The notes: generated from the letters alone by a model not told the origin. DNA of 7,020 nt from JANMMJ01 sp031373255 (GCA_031373255.1 JANMMJ010000151.1:1-7020), one strand, 5' to 3'; shown: positions 1 through 5,523, counted from the stretch's first letter. Made by a program: numbers and translations.

Positions 1-335
1 CTTGGATCGAAGGCGACCTGAAATTCAAGGGCAAGATCGGCAAGGACCTGACCGCCGAGCAAGGCTATCTGGCCTGCCAGCTCTCGACGCTCAATGCCAT
101 CAGCCAGTTGAAAGCGGCGCTGGGCGATCTGGAAAAGGTGAAGCGCATCATACGGGTTGAAGGGGTGCTCAACGTGGCGCCCGGATTCACCGCGACGCCG
201 GGTGTGCTGAACGGTGCATCAGACCTGGTGAATGCCGTGTTCGCCGAGCGTGGCGCGCATACGCGGATGATCTACAGCAATCCGGAACTCCCGCTCGACT
301 GCGCCTGCCTGATCGTGTTCTGGGCCGAGGTCTGA
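1..335 (+). CDS. RidA/YjgF/UK114 family protein, 3' part (5' end outside window)
   Basis: The reading frame is open from the left edge (first full codon at base 3, Trp-Ile-Glu-Gly) to TGA at 333-335, giving about 110 C-terminal residues. A TTG inside the frame at 108 is not the start, because family-like sequence (KIGKDLTAEQGYLACQLSTL) precedes it. The fragment matches the RidA-like fold: a long central helix, the stretch VEGVLNVAPGFTATPGVLNG, then HTRMIYSNPELPLDCACLIV near the end. RidA proteins hydrolyse reactive enamine/imine intermediates in the cytosol. Aligned by eye with E. coli TdcF/RidA, the substrate-binding Arg is kept (HTR) but the conserved Glu of the last strand appears to be Val, so classical deaminase activity is uncertain. 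It belongs to a divergent YjgF-like subgroup common in rhizobia. It converges on dhaK with no spacer and is probably not part of the ketose operon. Family assignment is firm; the exact function is not known. Confidence 0.85.
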   Translation, partial: WIEGDLKFKGKIGKDLTAEQGYLACQLSTLNAISQLKAALGDLEKVKRIIRVEGVLNVAPGFTATPGVLNGASDLVNAVFAERGAHTRMIYSNPELPLDCACLIVFWAEV

Positions 336-341
336 TCAGGC
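307..341. other. Inverted repeat across the convergent ridA-like/dhaK stop codons
   Basis: GCCTGATC (307-314) and GATCAGGC (334-341) are perfect 8-bp inverted arms with a 19-nt loop, overlapping the last codons of both genes. There is no T-run on either side. It might act as a weak bidirectional transcription barrier, since no other terminator is seen between these genes, but it could be chance. Confidence 0.3.
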
Positions 342-1319
342 GCCCCAGCGCAGTGCGGCAGTATGGACCGGCGCATCCCACAGCCCGGCCAGTTCGTCAT
401 CGAGCATTGTCACGGTGATCGAGCAACCGGCCATGTCGAGCGAGGTGACATAGTTGCCGACCAGCGAGCGGGAGACGCGGAGGCCGCGCCTTTCAAGGAT
501 TGCGCGCGCACTGTTGTAGACGAGATAGAGTTCCATGGCCGGTGTTCCGCCAAAGCCATTAACGAAAAGCAAGACGTCGCCGCGATTGCCGAGATCGGCG
601 GTGATCGCCTCGATCATTTCTTCGGTGATTTCGTGGGCTGTCGTCAGCTTCACACGGCGCCGTCCCGGCTCGCCATGGATGCCCACGCCCATTTCCATTT
701 CGTCATCGCCAAGGGCGAAGGTCGGCTTGCCCGCCGCGGGTACGGTGCAGCTTGTCAACGCGACACCCATGGAGCGCGTGGCAGAATTGGCACGGTCGCC
801 AAGGGCCTTGACGGCCGCGAGGCCAGCACCCTGCTCAGCGGCGGCCCCAACAATCTTTTCGACAACAAGGGTTCCGGCGACGCCGCGCCTGCCGGTGGTG
901 AAGAGCGAGTTCTCCACCGCGACATCGTCATTGGTGATAACCGTTGCGATATCGCGGCCGCACATCTCGCGAGCCATCTCGAAGTTCATGACATCGCCTT
1001 CGTAGTTCTTGACGATGAACAGCAGCCCGGCGCCAGTATCGGCAGCCTCGGCTGCGGCGATCATCTGGTCGGGCGTTGGCGAGGTAAAAACCTGGCCGGG
1101 ACACGCCGCATCGAGCATGCCGTGGCCAACGAATCCGGCATGAAGCGGCTCATGACCCGAACCGCCGCCCGAAATCAGGCCGACCTTTCTGGGCTTGAGC
1201 CTGGCGCGGATTACAAACTTTCCTTCGGCTCCCATGCTGACGATATCGTCATGGGCCGCCACAAAGCCGTTCAGGCTCTCGGTCAGCACGTCGTCGATGT
1301 TGTTGATGAGCTTCTTCAC
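336..1319 (-). CDS. dhaK: PTS-dependent dihydroxyacetone kinase, substrate-binding subunit DhaK
   Basis: DhaK binds dihydroxyacetone or a related short ketose covalently, as a hemiaminal, and presents it to DhaL-ADP for phosphorylation in the cytosol. I place the start at GTG 1319. It gives 327 residues, close to the usual ~330-356. It has a GGGGA Shine-Dalgarno 8 nt upstream and overlaps the upstream gene's stop as GTGA. Starting further upstream would only add unrelated sequence. Residues seen: His56 in SGGGSGHEP, Asp109 in KNYEGD and His215 in GVGIHGEP, matching the E. coli DhaK residues His56, Asp109 and covalent His218. FVNGFGGTPAMELY and SLVGNYVTSLDMAG are further family hallmarks. There is no ATP-binding DhaL domain attached, which fits the PTS-type rather than the ATP-dependent single-chain enzyme. 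It is the last gene of the operon, five reading frames away from its partner dhaL. DhaK homologues acting on erythrulose or apulose exist, so the ketose is not fixed by sequence. Confidence 0.95.
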   Translation of the reverse strand: MKKLINNIDDVLTESLNGFVAAHDDIVSMGAEGKFVIRARLKPRKVGLISGGGSGHEPLHAGFVGHGMLDAACPGQVFTSPTPDQMIAAAEAADTGAGLLFIVKNYEGDVMNFEMAREMCGRDIATVITNDDVAVENSLFTTGRRGVAGTLVVEKIVGAAAEQGAGLAAVKALGDRANSATRSMGVALTSCTVPAAGKPTFALGDDEMEMGVGIHGEPGRRRVKLTTAHEITEEMIEAITADLGNRGDVLLFVNGFGGTPAMELYLVYNSARAILERRGLRVSRSLVGNYVTSLDMAGCSITVTMLDDELAGLWDAPVHTAALRWGA

Positions 1320-1747
1320 TTGTGTTTCCCCATTTTTGGTTGCGGTTCGATGAGCAAGGAAAGCTCCCGGACAAATTCTGCGACGAGGCCTTGCAGCCGC
1401 TGATTGCGCCTCGAATCGCCCAGATCCGGCAAATAGACCGTCAACGGGCGCGGCGCGCGGCTTTCGCGAACCAAGCCCTCGCGGCGCGGATGGGCCTTGA
1501 GGTAGTGGTCCATGAAGCGGCGGCGCTCTTCGGCCGAGAAGTGGCAAACCTCGAACAGCAGATCGAGATGGGTCGCGGGAATCGGTGTTGCGTAGGCAGG
1601 TTTGGTGATCTGCGACACGAAGCTGCGGTTCTTGCCGAGGGCGGCCGCGAGGCGCTGCCTAGTACCCGATGGCCTTCGATCCAGAACACCCGCCAGGATC
1701 TGCTTGTAGGCGGAGACGGGGCCGCGTTTTTGCTGGGCCTGCGCCAT
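1316..1747 (-). CDS. Small putative helix-turn-helix (XRE-like) protein between Enzyme I and dhaK
   Basis: A 143-residue, basic, soluble protein with no signal peptide or membrane segment. Residues about 29-48 (TRQRLAAALGKNRSFVSQIT) read like helices 2 and 3 of a lambda-repressor/XRE-type DNA-binding domain, but the following PAYATPIPATHLDLLFEVC is not typical of standard XRE repressors. Residues 71-87 are helical and charged. The C-terminal part holds TVYLPDLGDSRRNQ (103-116) and an amphipathic helix (119-133). ATG 1747 lies only 3 bp after the Enzyme I stop and has GGAG 9 nt upstream. Its own TGA overlaps the dhaK GTG (GTGA), so it should be co-translated with both. I do not recognise a characterised family member. 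A regulator or a partner of DhaK is an inference from context; E. coli DhaK and DhaL do signal to a regulator, DhaR, but this protein does not resemble DhaR. That it is a real gene is secure; the DNA-binding role is moderately likely. Confidence 0.8.
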   Translation of the reverse strand: MAQAQQKRGPVSAYKQILAGVLDRRPSGTRQRLAAALGKNRSFVSQITKPAYATPIPATHLDLLFEVCHFSAEERRRFMDHYLKAHPRREGLVRESRAPRPLTVYLPDLGDSRRNQRLQGLVAEFVRELSLLIEPQPKMGKHK

Positions 1748-1750
1748 GGC

Positions 1751-2635
1751 TCAGTGCTCCGCCAATGCTGCCTTGACCGCGGCGAGTGCGGCTGGCGATA
1801 CTGAAAGCGAGCGCAGGCCCGCTGCAACGAGCGAGGCCAGATGCTTCCTGTCTCCCGCCATGTCGCCGCAGATACCGACGGGAATGCCATGCTCCTCGCC
1901 AAAGCGCGCGACGGCGGCGATAAGGCGCGTTACGGCGGGATGCGATGCATCGTTGAGATCGGCCACCGCGGTTTCATCGCGCGATGCGGCCGTGACATAC
2001 TGGGTCAGATCGTTTGAACCAATCGAGAAGAAGTCCGCCGCGGTAAACAGGTCGGGCGCCACGGCGACGGCGGGCACTTCGACCATGATGCCCAGAGGCG
2101 GTCGCCGGGCTGCGATGCCTTCCGCCGCCAGTTCGGCAATGCAGGCGTCGAGCAATTCCGCGGCTAACGATATTTCCTCCGGAACAGTGACCATGGGAAG
2201 CATGATCTTGAGATTGCCGTGAACGGCGGCGCGGGCCAAAGCGCGAAGCTGCGCGCGGAACACATCCTTTCTTGCCAGCATGAGCCTGATGCCGCGCAAT
2301 CCGAGAAACGGATTCTTCTCGCCCGCAGGTGTCAGCCCGCGGACGGGTTTGTCGCCGCCAATGTCGAGGGTGCGTATGGTGACCGGCTTTTCTCCAGCCC
2401 ATTCGAGGAAACGGCGATAGGCGAGATACTGCTGCTCCTCGTCGGGAAGCGGCGCACCATCGCGAAAGAGAAATTCGGAGCGCATGAGACCGATGCCGTC
2501 GCAGGTTTCGGGATCGATCAGTTCGAGATCCTCGATGCCGGCGACATTGACCAGAACCTCGATGCGGCTGCCATTCTTCAAGCGGGCTGGCGCATGGAGG
2601 AATTTTTCGTTTTCGGCGCGCTGGCGTGTCAGCAT
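1751..2635 (-). CDS. ptsI: PTS Enzyme I, C-terminal PEP-binding half (split from the N-terminal half by a frameshift)
   Basis: This frame encodes the PEP-binding, dimerising TIM-barrel half of Enzyme I, which takes phosphate from PEP. Counting from ATG 2635 (294 residues), the key residues are Arg52 (GLMRSEFLF), Arg88 (IRTLDIGGDKP), Glu186 (IMVEVPAV), Asn208-Asp209 (FFSIGSNDLTQY) and catalytic Cys256 (GICGDMAGD). They correspond to E. coli Arg296, Arg332, Glu431, Asn454-Asp455 and Cys502. The active site is therefore complete. The chain ends about 40 residues earlier than E. coli Enzyme I, lacking the last helices. ATG 2635 overlaps the TGA that ends the N-terminal half, so restart is possible. 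However, homology clearly continues upstream of this ATG in the same frame (EWQGRAEMLTRQRAENEKFL), so ancestrally this was the second half of one protein of about 529 residues. The gap to the next gene is 3 bp. Confidence 0.9.
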   Translation of the reverse strand: MLTRQRAENEKFLHAPARLKNGSRIEVLVNVAGIEDLELIDPETCDGIGLMRSEFLFRDGAPLPDEEQQYLAYRRFLEWAGEKPVTIRTLDIGGDKPVRGLTPAGEKNPFLGLRGIRLMLARKDVFRAQLRALARAAVHGNLKIMLPMVTVPEEISLAAELLDACIAELAAEGIAARRPPLGIMVEVPAVAVAPDLFTAADFFSIGSNDLTQYVTAASRDETAVADLNDASHPAVTRLIAAVARFGEEHGIPVGICGDMAGDRKHLASLVAAGLRSLSVSPAALAAVKAALAEH

Positions 2636-3342
2636 TTCAGCGCGGCCTTGCCATTCGGCGCGCGCGTGACTTCAGCGGGATCGAGCACAACCAGTCCGGC
2701 GGCGCCATCGATAGCAGCCTCGCTCCGGCCGGTGAAGTCGATGCTGCCCAGGCCCACCACCATCGGAACACCCCTGGCGCGGGCCAGCATGGCGACATGG
2801 CTTGACGGGCTGCCGCCGCTCAGGGCTATGGCGCCCCCTTTTGACCAGTCGGCTTCGAGAAAGAGGCTGGGCGGAACATCTTCACCGGCAAGGACGACTC
2901 CACCCGCCGTTGCCTGGCTGGAAAAACCGGCAAGGTTTCTGAGCACGCGATCTCGGATGTCCTTGAGGTCCGCTGCACGGGCGCGGAAATAATCGTCGTC
3001 AGAGAGTTCGTAGCCCACAATCTCGGCATCAAGCGCCTTGCTCCAGGCCTTGTCGGCCGCGGCACCGCGAATGATTTCGAGCAACGCCGGGCTCCGCAGG
3101 GCTTCGTCTTCCAACATGGCAATCTGGAAGCCGAGGATTTCGCTTGCCTCGGCATCCGCCTTTTCGGCGAGAACAGCGATATCGGCGATGGCATGGGTGA
3201 TGGCGCTTTCAAGCGCAACCTGTTCGGCGGCGGGATCGCCGGAGTTTTGGCGCTCTGTGGTGACAGAATCCAATACGACAAGCGGGCCGATGAAGATGCC
3301 ATCGGCGGCGGGCCTGCCCTGCGCTTCAATCGCTGGCAACAT
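2629..3342 (-). CDS. ptsI: PTS Enzyme I, N-terminal HPr-binding/phospho-histidine half (ends early by frameshift)
   Basis: This 237-residue frame encodes the HPr-binding and swivelling phospho-His domain of Enzyme I. The active-site His is His182 in GGSPSSHVAMLARARGVP, equivalent to E. coli His189 although the surrounding sequence departs from the usual GGRTSHTAI. It is followed by VVGLGSIDF and by DGAAGLVVLDP, which normally leads into the linker helix. The last 9-10 residues (PNGKAALKC) are out-of-frame sequence after a GC tract and do not resemble Enzyme I. I chose ATG 3342: it has a GAGGTGG Shine-Dalgarno 6 nt upstream, and the protein begins as usual for the family shortly before RPAADGIFIGPLVVLD. 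It overlaps the end of the HPr gene by 17 bp. In-frame ATGs at 3366 and 3414 would add non-homologous sequence. Without the second half it could exchange phosphate with HPr but could not use PEP. Confidence 0.88.
   Translation of the reverse strand: MLPAIEAQGRPAADGIFIGPLVVLDSVTTERQNSGDPAAEQVALESAITHAIADIAVLAEKADAEASEILGFQIAMLEDEALRSPALLEIIRGAAADKAWSKALDAEIVGYELSDDDYFRARAADLKDIRDRVLRNLAGFSSQATAGGVVLAGEDVPPSLFLEADWSKGGAIALSGGSPSSHVAMLARARGVPMVVGLGSIDFTGRSEAAIDGAAGLVVLDPAEVTRAPNGKAALKC
2658..2666. repeat. Alternating GC tract (GCGCGCGCG) at the Enzyme I frame change
   Basis: On the coding (minus) strand the sequence runs GTC ACG CGC GCG CCG AAT. Removing one CG unit gives GTC ACG CGC GCC GAA TGG and restores a continuous Enzyme I reading DPAEVTRAEWQGRAEML. 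The distance from the LDP motif to the VLVNV strand then becomes 40 residues, the same as between the NP and CANI motifs of E. coli Enzyme I. A one-base insertion would also restore the frame but gives 41 residues. The frame must change between the in-frame TGA of the downstream frame (in CGC TGA AGT, about 2675) and the premature TGA at 2631-2629, so this tract lies inside the only allowed interval. The cause could be slipped-strand mutation or a sequencing error. Confidence 0.75.
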
Positions 3343-3628
3343 GATCTGCCACCTCGCCGAAGTCATGGGCGACGAGATCCTTGAGTGCTGCGACAGCCAC
3401 CGGAGCGGCGTCACCCTGGCCGCGAATATAGAGGAGGGTGTTCTGCCTGGCCTTCATGGCCATGACCTTGACGATGCTCTTGGCATCAATCCACGGGCCG
3501 TCCGCCGTGCCGGATATCTGAACCTCGCAGGGAAAGGTCTTGGCGAGCTTGGTGAGCTTGACCGAAGGCCGGGCATGCAAGCCGACGGCATGGGTGATGA
3601 GCACGTCCGCAGAAATCCAATCGGTCAT
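3326..3628 (-). CDS. HPr-family phosphocarrier protein of the dihydroxyacetone-kinase PTS
   Basis: A 100-residue HPr that carries phosphate from Enzyme I to the DhaM EIIA domain. The active-site His is His18 in THAVGLHARPSVKLTKLA. The regulatory-serine region is IDAKSIVKVMAM, with Ser51 in the place of Ser46 of classical HPr, so control by HPr kinase is conceivable but unproven. The length is slightly above the usual 85-90. ATG 3628 shares one base with the dhaM stop (TGATG), which supports translational coupling; a longer frame reaching to 3685 would add an Arg-rich, non-homologous leader. Its 3' end overlaps the Enzyme I start by 17 bp and holds that gene's Shine-Dalgarno. In E. coli this module is fused inside DhaM; here it is a separate protein. 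It could be called ptsH or dhaH, but I leave the symbol open because the general PTS-Ntr HPr probably lies elsewhere in the genome. Confidence 0.93.
   Translation of the reverse strand: MTDWISADVLITHAVGLHARPSVKLTKLAKTFPCEVQISGTADGPWIDAKSIVKVMAMKARQNTLLYIRGQGDAAPVAVAALKDLVAHDFGEVADHVASD
3349..3355 (-). promoter_or_regulatory. Ribosome binding site deciding the Enzyme I start
   Basis: GAGGTGG on the minus strand lies 6 nt before ATG 3342, within the end of the HPr gene. The alternative in-frame ATGs at 3366 and 3414 have no comparable site, so this supports the shorter Enzyme I start. Confidence 0.7.
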
Positions 3629-4017
3629 CAGGGTGACAATTCTTCGGCGGTGCGGCGGACGTCGGCGAGGCTGGCGCCGCCCCATGCCTCAGTCGCCGCC
3701 ATGACGGCGCCTTCAACGACGGGCGCATTGCAGATGACGACCTTCGACTGCCGGTCGGCGGGCAGCATCTCGATCGCCATCTCGCTGTTGGTTTCGGCCC
3801 CGCCAAGATCAACAAGAATGGCGACACCCTTGTCCGACCAGGCGGCGTCAATGGCGGTGAGAATTTTCTCCACGCTGGTACCAAGCCCGCCATCGGGGTC
3901 GCCGCCGCACCAGGCGAGCGGAACTTCGCTGCCGACCATCTGGCGCACCATGTCGGCGGCACCCTTGGCGACATCGGGTGAATGGGAAACGATGACGATG
4001 CCGACGTTATCACTCAT
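3628..4017 (-). CDS. dhaM: DhaM, EIIA-mannose-type phosphotransfer subunit of dihydroxyacetone kinase
   Basis: A 129-residue stand-alone EIIA domain of the mannose/DhaM class that passes phosphate from HPr to ADP bound on DhaL. The N-terminus NVGIVIVSHSPDVAKGAADM holds the phosphorylatable His12, equivalent to the active His near position 9-10 of E. coli DhaM. Further family motifs are VAILVDLGGAETNSEMAIEM (a strand-loop-helix with the DLGG/N-S signature) and VVICNAPVVEGAVMAATEA. There is no HPr or EI-like extension, unlike the ~470-residue E. coli DhaM fusion; those activities come from the next two genes. The ATG overlaps the dhaL stop as ATGA, with a strong GGAGGG 6 nt upstream. Its TGA shares a base with the HPr ATG. 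A DhaM role, rather than a general EIIA-Man sugar transporter component, is supported by dhaL and dhaK in the same operon and the absence of EIIB/C/D genes. Confidence 0.95.
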   Translation of the reverse strand: MSDNVGIVIVSHSPDVAKGAADMVRQMVGSEVPLAWCGGDPDGGLGTSVEKILTAIDAAWSDKGVAILVDLGGAETNSEMAIEMLPADRQSKVVICNAPVVEGAVMAATEAWGGASLADVRRTAEELSP

Positions 4018-4616
4018 GCTTTTCCCTCCAGAACATCGCAGACAGCCTCAATGATGATCTGGCTGGAGCGCGAGCCTGGATCCATGTGACCGATCGAACG
4101 GTCACCCAGAAAAGAGGCGCGGCCGCGAATGGCCTTCATCGGTATCGTGGCATCGGCGCTTGCCTTTGCCGTGCCGCGAATGCTGTCGAAAGTGGCGGCA
4201 CCGCCCGCCAGTTCATCGGTGACGGGGCCGAGCACATCGAGCATCGTCTTGTTGCCGAAATCGGCCTTGCCGCGGGCCTTCAGCGCGTCAACGGACGCTG
4301 TCATGGCGCGCGCCAGCCCCGCCACGTCAGGCTCGGCTGCCAGTTCCTTGCCAAGCGTCATCAGCAACGTCCCAAAGAGCGGCCCCGACGCCCCGCCCAC
4401 TTTCATCACAAGGGTCATACCCATTGCTTTGAGCGCCTCGGGCAATGGCTTGGCCAGCAGATTGGCCTTGTCCGCCAGGATCGCCTCGAACCCCCGCTTC
4501 ATATTGAGGCCGTGATCGGCATCGCCAATGGCGCTGTCGAGTGCCGTCAGTTCCTCCGCATGGCCGATGATGCGCGCGGCAACGGTTTCAGTGATCCTCG
4601 CAAGGTCTGGTGTCAT
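4014..4616 (-). CDS. dhaL: Dihydroxyacetone kinase ADP-binding subunit DhaL
   Basis: A 200-residue all-helical DhaL subunit. In PTS-type enzymes its tightly bound ADP works as a coenzyme that DhaM re-phosphorylates to ATP, and the gamma phosphate then goes to the ketose on DhaK. The Mg-ADP aspartates are Asp27, Asp32 and Asp34 in LDSAIGDADHGLNM, matching E. coli DhaL Asp30, Asp35 and Asp37. The nucleotide-binding GGASGPLFGTLL starts at residue 74, KTMLDVLGP is at 123-131, and the C-terminal GRASFLGDRSIGHMDPGS closes the pocket. The length is close to the ~210 of the family. ATG 4616 overlaps the epimerase stop as ATGA, and its own stop overlaps the dhaM ATG as ATGA. It is coupled to the epimerase and dhaM but separated from dhaK by the whole PTS relay, an unusual order compared with the enterobacterial dhaKLM. 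Confidence 0.96.
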   Translation of the reverse strand: MTPDLARITETVAARIIGHAEELTALDSAIGDADHGLNMKRGFEAILADKANLLAKPLPEALKAMGMTLVMKVGGASGPLFGTLLMTLGKELAAEPDVAGLARAMTASVDALKARGKADFGNKTMLDVLGPVTDELAGGAATFDSIRGTAKASADATIPMKAIRGRASFLGDRSIGHMDPGSRSSQIIIEAVCDVLEGKA

Positions 4617-5461
4617 GCGCTGGCGACACCCTTGCGGATGTGCTTGATTCCTTCACGGTAGACGGCTTCCTGACTTGGAAAGAAATCGCGCCAGACGCGC
4701 GTGGCCGCGGCAATGGCCGGGAGCGAGCGGCCGAACGCTTCGATCGTGTACCAGCCATCGTATTTGGCCTTCTTCAGCGCCGCATAGGTTTCCTTCCATG
4801 GCACGTGGCCGCGGCCCGGTATGCCACGGTCATTCTCCGAAATATGAACATGGATCATGTGCGGCCGGATGGTCCTGATCGCCTTGACCGGGTCCTTCTC
4901 CTCGATGTTGGCATGGAAGGTATCGTACATGCCCTGGATCGCCGGATGATCGACCGCGTCGAGGTAGCCGTTGAGCTGTTCCATGGTGTTAAGGAAGTAG
5001 CACTCGAAGCGGTTGAGCGCTTCGATGGCAAAGCGGATGTTCTTCCTGGATGCGTAATCACCCGCCTTGCGATGAAAATCGATGCCGCGCTTTCTTTCCT
5101 GCTCGGTTGGGCCTGCACCAGTGAAGTAGCCAATCGAGGAATGCATGGGACCGGCGATGATCCTGGCGCGAAGCGCATCGGAACAATCGATGACCCACTT
5201 GGCATGAGCAACGGCAGCGGCTCGCGCGCTGGCACTGGGGCTCAGGGAATTCTGCTCCGCCGAGCCAAGTATCGCAACAATGGTGCGCTCCAGGCCAATC
5301 TTGTCGAGGGTCTCGCCCAGCCTGGCATAGTGGTCCGGCGTTCCCTCGAATACCGGTACTTCAACACCGTCATAGCCCGCCTGCTTGAGATCCTTGAGGA
5401 GTGCCACGTGTTTGTCGGTGACATGGGCGGTCCAGAGCAGCAGGTTGAAACCGATCTTCAT
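4613..5461 (-). CDS. D-tagatose 3-epimerase/allulose epimerase-like TIM barrel (sugar isomerase/epimerase)
   Basis: A 282-residue xylose-isomerase-like TIM barrel (AP_endonuc_2 fold). Motifs align by eye with Agrobacterium D-psicose 3-epimerase. The four metal ligands are Glu147 (FAIEALNRFE), Asp180 (MYDTFHANIEE), His206 (HVHISENDRGIPGRG) and Glu241 (YTIEAF); Glu147 and Glu241 are also the acid-base pair for proton transfer at C3. Arg212 in the NDRGIPG loop is conserved too. The N-terminus KIGFNLLLWTAHV fits the first strand. The length is close to the usual ~290. ATG 5461 has GGAG 8 nt upstream and is the first start after the promoter and palindrome region, so this is the first gene of the operon. 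Likely it epimerises or isomerises a ketose, or its phosphate, used by the DhaKLM kinase. Known relatives near DhaK-type kinases act in erythrulose and apiose pathways; hydroxypyruvate isomerase is less likely. The family is secure, the substrate is not. Confidence 0.9.
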   Translation of the reverse strand: MKIGFNLLLWTAHVTDKHVALLKDLKQAGYDGVEVPVFEGTPDHYARLGETLDKIGLERTIVAILGSAEQNSLSPSASARAAAVAHAKWVIDCSDALRARIIAGPMHSSIGYFTGAGPTEQERKRGIDFHRKAGDYASRKNIRFAIEALNRFECYFLNTMEQLNGYLDAVDHPAIQGMYDTFHANIEEKDPVKAIRTIRPHMIHVHISENDRGIPGRGHVPWKETYAALKKAKYDGWYTIEAFGRSLPAIAAATRVWRDFFPSQEAVYREGIKHIRKGVASA

Positions 5462-5491
5462 GATTTTCGCTCCATGCCGGTGTTAAGTGAA

Positions 5492-5523
5492 TTTGTTTAG
5501 TAAAATACATTTCACTAAACAAA
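5492..5523. promoter_or_regulatory. 32-bp palindromic operator candidate upstream of the epimerase-dha operon
   Basis: TTTGTTTAGT (5492-5501) and ACTAAACAAA (5514-5523) are perfect 10-bp inverted arms. Pairing continues inward, so 14 of 16 base pairs around the centre at 5507/5508 are complementary. It is strikingly A+T-rich against its surroundings and is not followed by a T-run, so it is not a terminator. It sits over the spacer and -10 of the putative promoter, as expected for a repressor site. A partial extra half (AGTGAA at 5486-5491, complementary to 5511-5516) flanks it. The cognate regulator is not in the window; a ROK, LacI or GntR-type repressor is a guess. Confidence 0.75.

Noticed and set aside
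363..1403. Plus-strand 346-residue open frame opposite dhaK
   Set aside because: It is antisense to a gene with complete catalytic motifs, has no recognisable domain, and long shadow frames are expected in G+C-rich coding DNA.
1320..1547. N-terminal extension of DhaK by 76 residues in the same frame
   Set aside because: The extension is Arg/Pro/Ala-rich out-of-frame HTH-gene sequence; GTG 1319 has a Shine-Dalgarno, a coupled GTGA overlap, and puts His56 and Asp109 at the E. coli positions.
2629..2660. Programmed -1 ribosomal frameshift joining the Enzyme I halves
   Set aside because: No X XXY YYZ slippery heptamer is visible between the limits of the overlapping frames, and a one-unit CG change explains the data more simply. 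Not fully excluded.
2219..2992. Plus-strand 257-residue open frame opposite the Enzyme I junction
   Set aside because: It covers the frameshift, so I considered whether it was the true gene, but both minus-strand halves carry Enzyme I motifs and this frame carries none.
3038..4054. Plus-strand 338-residue open frame opposite EI, HPr and dhaM
   Set aside because: It crosses three well-supported minus-strand genes, is rich in Ser/Ala/Arg/Pro as typical of shadow frames, and has no family resemblance.
4610..5500. Plus-strand 296-residue open frame opposite the epimerase
   Set aside because: It is antisense to an epimerase with all four metal ligands conserved, with no recognisable motif.
5492..5523. 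Palindrome read as an intrinsic terminator
   Set aside because: The stem is A+T-rich with no following T-run, and a much better terminator lies at 5551-5577.
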